From Symsagittifera roscoffensis (taxonomy: Eukaryota; Xenacoelomorpha; Acoela; Convolutidae): DNA of 64,000 nucleotides. Positions 1 to 12,442 of the stretch are shown one piece after another. The notes under the pieces were generated by a model. That model did not search any database. It was not told the origin of the DNA and was given only the letters and a program-made list of their open reading frames with translations. The first letter of the stretch is position 1, and each line of letters opens with the position of its first letter. The stretch lies in the NCBI RefSeq assembly GCF_963678635.1, contig NC_087062.1, positions 10,090,670-10,154,669 of the forward strand. The letters run 5' to 3'. A program made the translations under genes and the position numbers.

Positions 1-3000
1 CGTGAATTGTGATATGCTAGGAGTATCATAGTTAGTGGTAAACAGGGTATTTTTAATTCAGATGTTTGGAGTTTTTGTTTATGGATGTGTTATTAACTTT
101 TTTTGAAATATCTAAGAAGTGTTTTGTTTCCTAGAATTGTAATATTTGCTTTTACGGGTTTTGTTTTTTATTTGTGCGAAAATTTAAGTTGTCTTATGGC
201 TGGGTCAAGGTTTTGATTTTTTTTAGCAGTTCTTGTGACGTTTTTTCTGTGGCTGGATGATAGATATTTCACTTTCCATTTTTGAAAGGGGTATGTTATC
301 AAGAGATTAATGTAGTTTAAAATTTGATTTATTGTGTATGTTGAGTCTATATATGGAGGTCCTGATAAATTTCTGTTATCAGTTAAGTTTTCTTTTTCTA
401 CTAAGAGAAATAAGTTTTTCCAATACATTTTGTATAAGTGGTTTTGTTTGAAATTTGTTTTTGGGGCATGATGAATATGGTATCGGTTTAAATGTAGAGT
501 TTCCTAACAAGTCTACTTCATGGTGATTATTTTGGCAATCTAGATATAACTAAAGTTGTTGTAAATAATTTATTTGTGCATTATCAAAGTACGCTTTTCC
601 CTGCATATTTGCATTCTAATTGTGTTGATATTTTGTCTTTTGGAAGGAAAAACTTAATATTTTGTCGTATTTCTGCTGTTGTTTTTCTTGTTATTACTTC
701 AGGTGGTGTGTTGCGACTGCGTGTGTCTGATAATGCAAAATTTTTGCCTGCAGTCCAAATTATAGTAAGTTTGGAAATTTCATTACAGTTAATTGAAATC
801 TATAAACTCTATGGTTTGAATTTGTTTTGTGTGTAAATAGAAAAAATTAGATTGATGATCTGTAAATAGAACTGTTGGGTGTTTTGATCCAAGTATTAAC
901 TATTCAAATTCTGTGAAAGAATATATTATAACTAGCATTCTCTCATACGTGCAGAGAGTCTAAATTCGGCTTGTGTGAATAGTCTTGAAATTTCTGAAAT
1001 AAAGTTTTTTTGTTTGTTAATCTTTTGTGTGATTGTAATAATGCTGCGCGAATTCCCAAATTGAAGGCGTCGCATTTAGATTACAACAGTTGGTCTGGAT
1101 CTGGGGTAGTATGTGATATTTGTTCGGTGAGAAGTGTTTTTTTTATTTCTTCAAATCGTTTTTGGAGTTCAAGTGTCCATTAAAAACTATTTTGTTATCC
1201 GAGAATATTACAAAATGGTCTAAAATTTAAATGCATTTTGTTATACGAATTTACTTAAAAAGTTTAGCATTGCAAGAAATTCTTGGTTTTTCTTTTTATT
1301 TGATGGAGATTGAAGTATTATGATTGCGTCTATGCGAGGTTTTAATTAAGTGACTGTCTTTCCTTCAAAAATATGTCCAAGGAATTTTACACGAGTAGGA
1401 AAAAATGTGATTTATCTGGGGCTGCTTTCATGTTTTTTTAAGTAGTATTGGGTGGTATTTTTCCAATACTTTAAACAATTCTTGTTTTGTTTGTGATTGC
1501 ATGAAAACATCGTCCAAATAAGTTAGCACAATTTTACTGAAATTAAGGGGTCAAAAAGTTTTACTCATAAACGCTGAAAATGCTGCTGATCCTATGGAAA
1601 TTCCTTAGAAAAATCTAATAATTTCGTTTTGTTAATTTCCAATAACGAATTTTGTTAAGCGTCGTGATTGTTCAACCAGTGGCATTTGATTATCTGCGCT
1701 GTTCCTGTCAGCTGTTGTAAAAAAAATTTCCATTTATTTTTTTGAGAATTACTTCAATTGGTTCTATGGGCCAATTATATTTGGATTCATCAAAAAGTGA
1801 ATTGAGGTATCTAGTGTCTAGAACGATTTTTATTGTTTCTCCTTTAGCCAGAATAATAACGGGATTTATGAATGTGTTTCGTTTTAATTGTTCTTTTTTA
1901 TTACCTGGATAAATTATTTCGTATTGTTCTAAAATATATAGTAATCTATTGACTTTATCTTGTAAGTATATTGGAACTTTACTTGCTCGCTGTTTTTTGA
2001 AAGTTGCGTCAGGTTTTAGAGGTAGATGTATTGGTCAATTTACTTTTCCAACATCATATTTAGATGTGTACCATTCGGTATATAAATAGTAGTTCTGCTA
2101 ATTGTTCAAATTATTGTTGTGTAACTTGGGAGTGTTGAAAATTAAACATTGTAAGAAGTTTCTGTTGTTCAGTGATATTTTTTGTTATGTGTTGGTTTAA
2201 AATAAAATGTTTTTTGTAAAGTAGTCTGTTTTTCGTTTTGGATCACTAATTAAAATATTAATTGATTATTTTTCGTAAAAAATGTTAATTGGCATATATC
2301 TAGTAATTTCAAGATGTTATTTACTCTATATGCTGTTTCTACTGTTGGAGAAATTGTTGCATTTGTTTCACAATATCCCAAAAGTCTTAATAATGAGGAA
2401 ATATTGTATACGTGCAAACAAAGTATATCTGAACTTGTATTCTTTGTGTATTTGATTGATGAGATTGTTACTCGAAAAAAAGTATGAATTGGTTTGATTT
2501 GAAGGTCGGACATATATATAGTCGTTGTTTATTTTGTTCCATGTTCAATTGATGGACTTGATTTTTTGAGAAGTTATATGCATATCAAATTGTGAATCAA
2601 ATTTGTGATAGACAACAATTTCAGGTGTTTTTATTCTTGGTTGTATATAGGGTAAAATTTAAAGAAAAATGTAGTTTGTCTATTTAATCTATGAAAGAAT
2701 GTGAGTGATGTGTTTTTCAATCTTGTGTATTTATCCTTCATATGTATTTTGCTATTTAGGATATTAATTGTGGGGATATGCTTTGTAATAAATCGTATTA
2801 AAACGATATTGTATTATATATCTGTGATATGAAATGATAGTTTGAAATGTTTGTTTAAAAGTTTATTCTGTTCCATTGTTCGAGTGGCAACAATGTGTAA
2901 CTGAATGTTTCCAAAATTTGTTAAACTTGATCCTTGTGCTGTAGCTAATCTGCTTGAGGTCTCTGAAGGTAAATTTTTTGGATGTAAAGTTTGTTTGTAT

Positions 3001-4096
3001 TTCGTTCCATGTGGCAATGTTTAAAAAATTTGATTCTGTTCCTGAGTCAGAATTATGAAAATTTTCGTGATTGTGTTAATAATTCGATTCAATTGGTATT
3101 TCATATTCTTCTTCGATATGAAGCTTGTATGTTGAAAACATATTTTCTGTTTCAATCTCATCTATGGATTCGCATTTTTGTGATTTGGTTGTAATTCTGA
3201 TATTTCTGTGTTATCAATACCGGGAGGGTCTGATTGAGTTTTTTCAGTTGATTGTACCTGGTTGATTTGTCTTTGATGTTTAGGTGTACTACTTCTATAA
3301 TTTTATCGTAAATTTTGATATTGTGTATTATTCCTATGTGATGACTGAGAATAATTTCTTTGTCAATTTGAATAATTAGGATTTCGGTTCTTGGAATTGT
3401 CACTTGTTCTATTGGGATAATTATTATACTTTGATCTGTTGTTTAAAAAATTTCATGATCTAATATCTGAGTTTTGCCTATTCCGAATGATTGAATAGTT
3501 CCTGTTTCGGCTCTACGAAGAATGTCTGGAACGATCATTTGAATAACATCTAATTTGAGAATTTAAAAAGAATGAAATCTATTACAATTTGAAAAGTTAC
3601 TTCTGTTTGAGTTTGATGTTTAATAGTTATCTCGATCTTGGTTGTTTTGACTGTTTGATCGACTATATCTATTTTGTGAGAAATTTTGTGAATTTCTTCG
3701 ATCTGGAGATCTTCCGCGGTAGTTATTCCGCTAAGGTGATTGATGTTTACTGTTATTATAGTTATCTGGGAGTGGTTTTCGTGGACTATTAATAATGTGA
3801 AAGTTTTTGTTTGGTAAATTCTGGTCTCTTTCATAATTTGGTAAAAGGATTTACTTGATTACCTGTAATTCTGTGGTTTGTTCTGATTAACTTGTTGTTT
3901 TTTTCTACATTCAGCAGTGCAATGTCCATATCTACGGCAATAGTTATACCATTTTTCAAATGATGATTTGCCCTTAAAAATTGGGTTTTTCTCTTAGATA
4001 ATTACTGTTTGAGTGATTTTTTTCAACTCGTTCAGTGTCGGATTCAAGAATGTTATTTATTTGTGAAGTAGTTGTATGGATGTTGTTTACGTATTG
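1..4096 (-). pseudogene. Remnant of pol (integrase start, RNase H, RT, protease, zinc-knuckle region)
   Basis: Translated pieces match the younger pol in order. The start of the integrase region lies at 168-428, the RNase H/RT region at about 900-2050, the protease and downstream linker at about 2050-3050, and the Arg/Asn/Ser-rich linker at about 3150-3850. Every piece is interrupted by stops and indels. At 4097-4099, where the younger copy has an in-frame TAA between gag and pol, this copy has a leucine codon. That is informative about the ancestral organisation. It is not expected to make protein. Confidence 0.85.
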
Positions 4097-6665
4097 TAAT
4101 TTTAAGTTTTCTGTTTCCTCAAGTTTCATAGTGATTTCAACTTCTTCTAGTTTGTCTAGTAGTTTTTGAAAAATTTTTTCAGGTTCTCGAATTGAAGATG
4201 GATGCAATGCTTTCTTTTTTATCCGTATTTTTCGTAGTTGTAGTGTTAGAGTCATCATCAAGATTTCTGTCATTTTCGTGTTTTTATAATCATGCGTATT
4301 AGAGGAATATGCTTTTCGTACTAATAATTTGATTCTTTCTGCAAGTTGGTTAATTGTTTCATTAGGGAGTCTACGAACTTTGTTGCATAGAACTCTTTGA
4401 GGTTGTTTATTTCTCTCAGAGTCGAACAGTTTTAAAAAAGTTTATGTGAATCTTTTCACATAAATTTGATTTGTTATCTATAAGTAAAACTGAAAACCAC
4501 TTTTGAGCTGCGCTATCAAAAGTAGCTTGGATTAGAGCTGTGCGTCTATGTATCCAATTTTGAGGAAGTGGCGTTATTACTGGTTCGGTCCTCTTTTAAA
4601 ATCAAATTAGCTGTGACTGCGTTTAAATAATCTTCAACTGAGTATTCAAGGACCTGTTCCTGTGAAAACCATTATTGGTTTATTAGAAGATATAGAAGGT
4701 CCACCCATAAGGTATGGATTCATAGTAACTTGTATTGATTCCGCCGCATTTGCGAATTCCGAAAAACTTAGAATAATCTTCAACTGAGTATTCAAGGACC
4801 TGTTCCTGTGAAAACCATTATTGGTTTATTAGAAGATATAGAAGGTCCACCCATAGGGTATGGATTCAATGTAACTTGTATTGATTCCGCGGCATTTGCG
4901 AATTGCGAAAAACTTGTAATTTGTGTTTTTGTAATTTCATGTTGTTGTAAATACTATGGTGGTGAGATATTATTTTGCATTTGAGTTGGTTGATAACCTT
5001 GTGTATTTATAGTTTTTGTGGTTTAAAGTTATTATTTTTGATGCTGAGTTTTGTCTTGTATGTCGTGTTTGTTCATTTCGTGTATTTAGTTAAAACAGAT
5101 CTGGTTGATAAATAGGATCTGGTTGATCAATATTCTATTTATTGTTTTAATGATTTGTCCTAAATTGCAGTTGATTTTAGCTATAATAATCTTCATCTTC
5201 TGAGTAATGTGGTTGATTCCTTGTACGATGTTTATTAGTCATGTTTTTCTTTGTTGGAAGAACGGATAGTTTTCTACGATCCCCAATAGCTCGTGGTTGA
5301 TCGTTGACAAATACTGAGTGAGAGACTTGTTGTGGTACATTTTGATTATAGTCTGTGCTTCATGCTTGAACTATTGGATTGTGTTTGCTGGTTGATTTTG
5401 TGATTTTGGTTGATTTTGACTAATCATATTGGTCGGTTTTGTTGTTTTGGATTTTGCAAAAATTTATAATTCTGATCTGAGAAGTTGTGTCTATTTGATG
5501 TCTTCTGCTTTTTTGTTTGTCTTGATGTCGTTACTGGTTTAACTGTTTAATAATCCATTTGTGAGTATTTTGGAATAACGGAAGGTTTCACCGTGGATTG
5601 TATGAATGTTTGCGAAAATGCTGTATTTTTGTTTCTTGGTGTTGTAAGTGTAGTATGAATTGGAGAAATGCTTTGTTTTGTTGTTGTTGGCATTTTTTCG
5701 AGTGTTTCTTCATTAATGAAATGCGATGGAGTTTTAATATCTTGTTGTGTAAAATTTTTGTTCCTTTTCAATTTTATTGCGTGTTAATGAATGTGGAATA
5801 AGCTATTATTTCCTGTCCTGTCAGTGAACTTTACATTATGATTCAAATGTGTTGCATCAGTAGTAAGTGGAATTTTTCTAACATAGTCCCTGTTGACAAA
5901 AATAGTAGTGATTGCTGTACTTGATATATCAGTTTTTATAATAATAAATGATGGATGAGACCAATCAGGGTCTCAATCATAATCTGTTACATCTGCTTGT
6001 ACAGTTTCATTGTCTCAATTTTGCCGTTAATTTTTTTTGATAATGTTATGAGATCAATTTTATGGACAAAATAATCAATATAAACCATGCTAGTATTCTT
6101 CGTAAATCTTGTTTGACGTTTTGTGAGACTTCGTTAGAATAAAGTTTTCACGGATTGTATTTAAATTTTTGAGAAAATACAGATTTCTTGTCTTACAGTT
6201 GTCTGTCGGGATGTTTGAGTTGGTGTTTCCTTCAATTTGTTCTTCGTTCAATTCTTGTATAGATAGATAGCTATAAATAATTGAAAAAAATCATTCGTGA
6301 AAATTGATTTTGCTCTTTGTGAATTTTGGTGTTGTATTTTTTTTTATTGAATCTGAGAAAACTTTGGAGAGTTCTATATCTTTACCATCTGATTCTATTT
6401 GATGTGTTGGGTGATTTAATTTTCGTGATAAGATTTCAATTGTGAATATTTCGTAATAAGATGTGATATTACAAATACCTTCGAGATAGTGGTCAAGGAT
6501 TTGTCGTTTTTTTTCTGATTTCGTGTACATAGGCTATTTCATTTCTCAAATATTTTTATAATTAAGTTGTGACAAAACTGTACTTGTCCTCGGGCAGGAT
6601 ACTTTTGTGGTTTTATGAAAAATGGAAGCATCGAGTCATCATCAAAGTTTATGTTATATCGGATC
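4097..6665 (-). pseudogene. Remnant of gag
   Basis: The best preserved part is at 3974-4273, where the C-terminal gag helix region (residues IREPEKIFQKLLDKLEEVE, then the conserved KLEETENLK) aligns with the end of the younger gag. Further upstream, 5547-5771 retains a recognisable Thr/Pro-rich linker (residues TPSHFINEETLEK) and 6291-6530 retains an N-terminal block. All are separated by frameshifts. A 139-bp internal tandem duplication at 4628-4911 further disrupts the frame. The end coordinate is set by collinearity with the intact gag start. Confidence 0.8.
4628..4911. repeat. Tandem duplication of about 140 bp inside the gag relic
   Basis: The segment beginning with ataatcttcaactgagtatt at about 4630 recurs almost unchanged at about 4772. 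It includes the block around gaaggtccacccata and the following ggtatggattca. The younger element has this segment once (near 42870-42960), so the duplication arose in this relic. The two copies are more alike than either is to the younger element, which points to a duplication after the relic had already diverged. Confidence 0.85.
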
Positions 6666-6841
6666 AATTTTTATGTTGTAGAACGGTTAATGTGTAATCT
6701 TCAATATGTCTTATTGGTTGATTCCAATTATATAGGCGTATTGGTTTGTTTAGGTATCACTTTTCTATTTTGTGTTTTCCTATAATTGATGATAGTGTTG
6801 TAGCTTCTGATTCAGAAAAATAGATTTGGTCTTTTATGGAG

Positions 6842-7105
6842 TTATTCATATTTAATGTATCTTTTGAGTCTTGAAGTTCCTGTATTGTGTTTGTTTCTGA
6901 GTCTGAAACTGCGTTGCGTTGTTTTGAAAATCGTTTTTTGATAATTAGCTTTGGTTTTGTGGCAGTTGTCTTTTTTCGTGTTTTTTTTACATAATATTTT
7001 GTTTGTTTGTCTGTGCAGTGTGATTACAAGATCGTGTCTGTCGTTTTTAATTAAACAATTATGTAACACGAATGTTTGTTTACTGCCTAGATTATCTCTT
7101 GACAT
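6842..7105 (-). pseudogene. Remnant of ORF1 (small basic protein before gag)
   Basis: An 87-codon reading frame whose first 30 or so residues (start MSRDNLGSKQTFVLHNC) align with the start of the 155-aa ORF1 of the younger copy (MSFKNLGNKQTIVLYNC). The later part diverges after frameshifts. Preservation of the start and the Lys-rich middle supports ORF1 being a real gene of this family rather than a chance ORF. Confidence 0.75.
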
Positions 7106-8349
7106 AAGGTTTAGGATTATGGATGCAATATTTAAGGGTTAGAGTTTTATTTTCCTAAACTGTTATTTCTTACAGTTTTTCTGTGGTTATCCTAACTTGG
7201 GGCATAGATTGTCGTGGTTGACGGGTTGGAGAGAGAGCATATCAATTCGTGAGAAAATTTTTTTCTCGTGATTAGGTTTTAATTTATGAGTACTTACATA
7301 ATCTTACCTAGGGTTTGTGATTTGTGATCAAGGGTTGGAGAATAGTAAATCAACCCACAAGGTTCGGGTATCCTTAGAACACAGGTAGATAGTTAGGTAC
7401 TCTTTTTTGACTTACTTATTATTAAAGGGTTTAAGCCTGGGTCATCTAAGACGGGCTCAAGTGAAGGGGCGGCGGGCTTCTTCATTGTATGATGAGGGGC
7501 TTCTTTGCTGTCTTACGTAAAAAAATGGTTAGTTTTTCAAAAACTTATATTAGTCCTGAGTCGTTTATAAAGGTTGGGAAGTGGGTCGCCATTTCAAGTC
7601 GTTAGATACTTTTAAAATTATGGAATGGGGAGAACAAAGTTATTCTGGTTTGATCCAAGGAAAGCCTTGATGATCTGTTTATGAAAGCAAAGGGAATAAT
7701 GAAAAGCAAGGATACGCCTCGATAAGATTTATGTAAAAATTTAGGAAAATTTAAAGTTAATTTTTAGTTGATATTAGTTTTTTTATTTTATGCTGTTATG
7801 TTTTAGGTGATGAAGCTGAGAGTGGAAAAATCATTTGTGTTAATTCATGAAACTAATAAAGAATTTTAATGCTACCTAATTTTTGTAATTTGTATTCAAA
7901 AAAATATTTACTCAAATGTTTTGATTTACTGCAGATTTTGGGGGAAACGACTTGTGCTCTTTTTATCAGTCGCTATTGTATAGATAATAGGTTTAGCAGC
8001 GAATGAGTTGTTCAAGAGTTAGTCTTCAAATAATTTTCATGTCAGTAAATGAAAATTTAATTTTACTGCATAAAGTATTCGAAATACAAAAACTTGTTCT
8101 GTTTTCTGTCGTACTATCATGTAGTAGAGTGGTCCGTTTCCTGATCGTTATTCAAGCTTTGATTTTGGTCTTCTTGCAATACCTGGTAATTCTTGTATTG
8201 TTTGGAAAATTCGCGTAGATTTATTGAGACTTAGAAACATTTCTATTAAATTAACTATTTCGTCTAACATTTTTGCAACCTTGCAATTGTCTAATTCTAA
8301 GTTCTATTGTCTAATTTTAAGTTATTTAAGGTCTTTTGGTTGCACCAGA
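7106..8349 (-). other. Relic 5' leader and primer-binding region of the old copy
   Basis: No coding potential is visible. It aligns with the leader of the younger element at 45159-46414. The motif gggttggaga recurs (near 7225 and 7333, with a variant near 7573), and the block gatccaaggaaagccttgat at 7652 corresponds to a block present twice in the younger leader. The primer-site remnant tggtgc (minus strand) lies just inside the LTR edge at about 8340-8347. Confidence 0.7.
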
Positions 8350-8739
8350 TGAGTTATAACCTTTGGCCTGTACTCATAGAGTAGTTTCAGATAAGGTACA
8401 CCGTCTGTTTGTCACGCTATCTTACTTTCGGCCGGATAGATTCGTGCAACTTCTTAGTCTACTACCAATCTTAATCTTACTCTTATGTCTCCTAGTCTCA
8501 ATAGTTCTAATGTATACTGGTTTTTGCGAGTCAGCTCTTGGAGTTTAACCAGAAGGAGAACAACTGTTTTCAAAGATTTATTCAAATTGTTCTGGTGCTG
8601 AAACTACAACTAGTTTCAGCACTTACAAATAAATGTCAATGTTAGAGATGTAATATGATTGGTTAGTTAGTAATTTTTTACAGTGATAATTTTATCAAAA
8701 AAAATTTGGTTTATAAATACTAGTTCAAAACTGGTTTCA
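8350..8739 (-). repeat. 5' LTR of the old copy
   Basis: About 390 bp, clearly homologous to the LTRs at 27911-28318 and 46415-46838. It shares the blocks cggccggatagattcgtgca and cttagtcta, the start tgagtta and a terminal ca. It keeps the perfect inverted repeat found in the younger LTRs (8595-8622) although the bases in the arms have changed. The partner LTR is outside the window. The right boundary is approximate. Confidence 0.8.
8595..8622. promoter_or_regulatory. Inverted repeat in the old LTR, pairing kept by paired changes
   Basis: gtgctgaaacta, caac, tagtttcagcac: a perfect 12-bp inverted repeat. Relative to the younger LTRs an arm T has become C and the opposite A has become G, so the pairing is maintained in spite of divergence. 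Confidence 0.75.
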
Positions 8740-9828
8740 AAAAAACCTCCAAACCGTGGAATTTTTATTTTTCGATCCAGCAAAACTAATTCGCTTCGGC
8801 GCCTATAATTTCAACAAGTTTACTAGTTTACTAGAAAATGTTGCTAGAAACTGCTTGGAGCTTTTGTAAAAAAAAATGGCGTTTGCTTCGTTTCACATCA
8901 GAAAATTTCAAAACGGGGAATGGATATTAGTGAAAAGTTAGGAAAATTAGCTGAAGCGGGGAAATTACAATTGGCAAGGCCTCCACGGAGTCAGGGGCAG
9001 GATAAAAACTGATTAAGTTCTTCTGACACTGCTTGAACATTACGGCCAAAATGAAGCAGATAAAAAAAAGCACTGGCAAACATCCTCTTTTCTGAATCAC
9101 TGATACCGACGACAGCATTCTGAAACAAATTATCGTCAAACCGATTGAATCGTCTACCTACAACAAATTTTCTTCATTTGGTACAGTAATCCATACCCAT
9201 AACCCATAAAGAACTAATTCAACAGTTAAATCAGTACGCAAGAAAATTATCTCCAAAACTTAGTGGATTCCCTCTGAAACTTTTAATTACATTTTTCTGC
9301 GGGTTTCATTTTCCAATTTAAATTTAATTAAAATCTTTTAAAAAAATTAAATTATCGAAAAAAATATGTTGTGCTCGACCTATGTTTTGAATGTGCTCGA
9401 TCTATGTTTCGAGTTTCTCGATCTAAGTTTTGCCTTTGTCGACCGAAGTTGGATATGTTTCGACTTTGTGCTCGACTGAAATTTGCTTCTGGACCGCGAA
9501 ATTTTAGTCGCAAAACTGCACTTGGTCGACTTTCAAAGTCGAAACATAAGTCGAGCACATCGATCCAGGAGTAATACATTTTCCCTCGTTTGCAATAGGG
9601 AGCCAAAACATGGTACAATTGACCTATCATCCTAACTATTAAACACTGAAAACTGCAGCTCTCGGATTTATAAAGCAAGTAACATTTTATGAGTTTGAAC
9701 AGCCATTTTAGTAAATCATCTATTTTCTAAATCATTAGATTTTTTTTCTCAGAATAACATGTGCTAACAATCCAATAAGGTGAGGACCGACAGAAAGTAT
9801 GTGATATTCATTCAATCTTATTGTTCCG
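8740..9828. other. Intergenic stretch with a Cys-Gly-free inverted repeat; no gene seen
   Basis: No credible coding region. At 9371-9560 short motifs of the form gtgctcgacctatgttt recur, and they reappear as the reverse complement at 9533-9560 (ending gtcgagcac). The block could therefore fold into an imperfect hairpin of about 190 bp. The open frames across it on both strands are a by-product of this repetition. The rest looks like unconstrained AT-rich DNA. Confidence 0.55.
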
Positions 9829-10331
9829 ACTTTCGCAACAAAACAATTGGAATTTTTGTGCTCGGGGTGGGTTTTTTTTTCTTCAGACAAATTTCGACTT
9901 TTTAACTATCCATTTCTGACGGAATTTTTTTGATATCATTCGAAAACTATTGTTGTACTGAGCTAAAAGATAAATTACCTGTGATCATTTTTTGTAAAAC
10001 TATGAGGGTTTAACGATAGCTAATTTGGCAATTTGGGACAATTAACGCGCGATATATTTCACGCTATTAACGCATAAGCGGAGATTTAATCCGTCTTGCA
10101 AATCGTTCCAAATTGTTCAAGGAAGCTTATATGTCACAATTGATTTTTTAATAGGAGCAAAACCTACCACTTTGTACTTAATATGGCGTGCGGAGGGATG
10201 GTTTCACAAGAAAAAATCTCAAATTAAAAACTTTTTTTATTACATTTAAATGTTTCATGTTATTGCTGCTCCATGGACCTTAAAAGGCAGTCGCAACTTT
10301 CAAGACTTCGCCCTGGTACGAGCAGTTTTGT
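9829..10331 (+). repeat. Dispersed repeat, module B, copy 1
   Basis: About 500 bp, defined by the start ttgttccgactttcg, the middle gggtttaacgatagc and ggacaattaacgcgcgatat, and an end near tacgagcagttttgttt. The same sequence occurs at 11471-12442 (minus), 12723-13526 plus 23507-23673 (minus, split by the BEL element) and 24703-25231 (plus). There is no coding capacity, so it is non-autonomous. In better copies a short hairpin (agggc ttc gccct) lies about 20 bp from the right end. The transposon class is unresolved. Confidence 0.8.
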
Positions 10332-10528
10332 TTATATATATTAATAATAATTGATAAAAATTAATAATGATGTAACAATGTTGCTCGTATATGAGGGTGA
10401 CTGCAGTTCAAAGCCAACAAAAAAGTTTTTGCTCGAAAAAGTTTATTCTATTAAAAAAAACTCCAGTTTTTTTTTCTTTTATCCACCCACACGCTATGTT
10501 AACTACAAACAAGTGTATTTAGCGACGC

Positions 10529-10754
10529 ATCTTTTTTCAATTTTCCCTCACATTTGAATTTCACTTTCAAAAAAAGTAAATTTAAGTTGTCATAATGTAA
10601 TGAAATTTTGCATGGTAAACAAACTAACGATTGCGAACACATTCCACATTTGTGCTTCATACCTGTCATCGTAACATCACTCGATAAGCCATAAAAAGAC
10701 TAAGACACCTGAGAAAATGAAAAATTCAAATAAAAGGGGAAGTGGAAAAGAGCC
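10529..10754. mobile_element. Degenerate MITE of the GGCTCTTTTCC family
   Basis: The body matches the MITEs nested at 11551-13250, including gtcataatgtaatgaaattt and the aaatttaag core. The right end agtggaaaagagcc is intact, while the left end (atctttttt...) has decayed. Flanking octamers agcgacgc (10521-10528) and agcgaacc (10755-10762) match at 6 of 8 positions and may be an eroded target duplication. Confidence 0.6.
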
Positions 10755-10834
10755 AGCGAACCTTGTGCTGAAAACATAGTCGAATGAGTTGCCCCAATTT
10801 AAGTTTAGTACAATTTAATCTGCCGTTTACGATT

Positions 10835-11025
10835 TAAAAGAGCGCAACAAATCGGGCTTTAATTATCCAAAATTGGCCAAATTATCAATTTCAAACCCCT
10901 ATAACTTTACAAGAAATATACTATAGATCCTTCAAAAAAATTTTTACCTTAAAACTCAAAAATTGACTGAACAAAAAACACACCAGGCTTTAATTTCTCG
11001 TTTTTATCGAAAGTCGAAATTAACC
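10835..11025 (-). repeat. Diverged fragment of module B
   Basis: Reverse-oriented remnant with taattatccaaaattggcca, cccctataactttac and an end near atcgaaagtcgaa. These correspond to the same blocks of module B in the better copies. The rest of 10755-11270 holds no gene. 11180-11270 also contains decayed MITE sequence (gttgtaacgaggggttttac). Confidence 0.6.
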
Positions 11026-11550
11026 ATCCAGAGATTTGTAAAACATACATGGGGCGGGTGTCTTAACCTTGAAATATAGTTTTAAAGTCTACCCCACACA
11101 AGAGTTTCATGGGAAACAATCGATGTTAATGGATTATATCGGCAATTTTTTCTACCTGCAACTTTTTCTAATTGATTTTTGGGTTCTTCTTACTAATCGC
11201 CCCCATCTCGCATAAAAATCAATGTTATGTTGTAACGAGGGGTTTTACAATATTAAGTGTCAACACAAGTTTGGGCTCTTTTCTAGTTTTGACCATCTTC
11301 GTAAAAATTCATGAAAAACTGTTCAAAAATTGCGCATACGACATTTTGCATGTACGTAATGATGTAAGAGTTGTTCACGTTTTCACGCTGGCACGTCGTA
11401 ATGCAATTGATAGCATAAAATGTCAATTTGAAAAAACTTTCAATTATTGAGTTTGATAACAAATCAAAACAAGACTGCTCGTATCAGGGCGAAGCCCTGA
11501 ATGTTCCGACTGCTGTTTGAGGTTTCAAGAGCAGTAATAACAAAAAAATT

Positions 11551-11992
11551 GGCTCTTTTCCAGTCCCCCCACCTTTCAAATTCAATATTGAAAAGCTTAT
11601 TTAGCGTTGTCATAAAGCAATGAAATTTGGCGTGGTGAACAAATCGACAATTCTGAACAAATTTGTTCTTCATACTTAACAGCGTAACATATCGCATTTA
11701 GCCGTAATAACACGTAAAACAAACATAAAACTCGGTATTTGGGCCCTTTTCCAGTTCCCCCCCCCACCTTTCAAATTCAATTTTGAAAAGCTTTTTTAAT
11801 GTTGTCATAATGCAATGAAATTTGGCGTGGTGAACAAATCGACAATTCTGAACAGATTTGTTCTTCATACTTAACAGCGTAACATCACGCATTTAGCCGT
11901 AATAGCACGTAAAACAAACAAAAAACTCGGTATTTTGAGAAGGGAAAACTGGAAAAGAGCCGGTATTTGGAAGGGGGAACTGCAAAAGAGCC
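11551..11992. mobile_element. MITE (outer) with 8-bp target duplication, interrupted by a second MITE
   Basis: The termini are ggctcttttccagtcccccc on the left and gggggaactgcaaaagagcc on the right, an imperfect terminal inverted repeat. The octamer aaaaaatt flanks it exactly on both sides (11543-11550 and 11993-12000). Without the inner insertion it is about 214 bp, with no coding capacity. An 8-bp duplication is known for hAT, P and Merlin transposases, and the leading GG fits Merlin best, but no autonomous partner is in the window. Confidence 0.88.
11742..11961. mobile_element. MITE (inner), inserted in the outer MITE
   Basis: 220 bp, from ggcccttttccagttccccc to ggaaaactggaaaagagcc. It is flanked by a perfect 8-bp duplication ggtatttg at 11734-11741 and 11962-11969. 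The body is nearly identical to its host MITE, including the frame that reads FVHHAKFHC in reverse. This shows that the same family was active at least twice here. That conserved peptide is a by-product of DNA identity between repeats, not evidence of a gene. Confidence 0.9.
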
Positions 11993-12442
11993 AAAAAATT
12001 AAACATAATGAAATAAAATGAATTTTTTTTCTAAAATTTGAAATTTTTTAATGAAAATCATCCCCCCACACGCCATATAAAGTACAAAATATAGATTTCG
12101 CTCCTATTATTATATCAATTATGGCATATAAGCTTTCTTGAACCAATTTGGAACAATTTCTAAGGCGGATTTACTCATCGCTCACGCTTACGCAATAAAA
12201 GCGCGAAATATATCGCGCGTTAATTGTTCCAAATTGGCCAAAATGGCAATCTTTAAACCCCCATAACTTTGCGGTCACAGGTGAAATATCTTTTCAAATT
12301 TAAGCTCAAGACAACAATAACTTTCGAATGATATAGAAAATCCGTCAAAAATGGCTAGTTAAAAAGTCGAAATTTGTCTGAAGAAAAAAAAACCCACCCC
12401 GAGCACAAATATTCCGTTACCTTCTCATCGAAAGTCGGAACA

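Larger units (their letters stand above)
1..8739 (-). mobile_element. Decayed copy of the large Ty3/gypsy-type retroelement, truncated by the window edge
   Basis: This block is collinear with the intact element at 27911-46838. Position 1 corresponds to about 37978 there, and the order integrase/RNase H, RT, protease, gag, ORF1, leader, LTR is kept on the minus strand. No frame stays open for more than about 100 codons, and frameshifts and stops are everywhere, so it is an old relic. Short peptides still align well, for example the integrase linker at 168-428 and the gag C-terminus at 3974-4273. The 3' half (env and beyond) lies outside the window. It is too divergent to be a recent duplicate of the younger copy. 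Confidence 0.9.
11471..12442 (-). repeat. Module B, copy 2, carrying two nested MITEs
   Basis: Reverse-oriented copy starting aagactgctcgtatcagggc and ending at tcgaaagtcggaaca. It is interrupted at 11543-12000 by a MITE that itself carries a second MITE. Removing the insert leaves a contiguous copy. Both flanks hold MITE-type ends (gggctcttttctag near 11274 and gggggaaactgg near 12447), so module B may be the interior of a longer TIR element. Confidence 0.8.
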
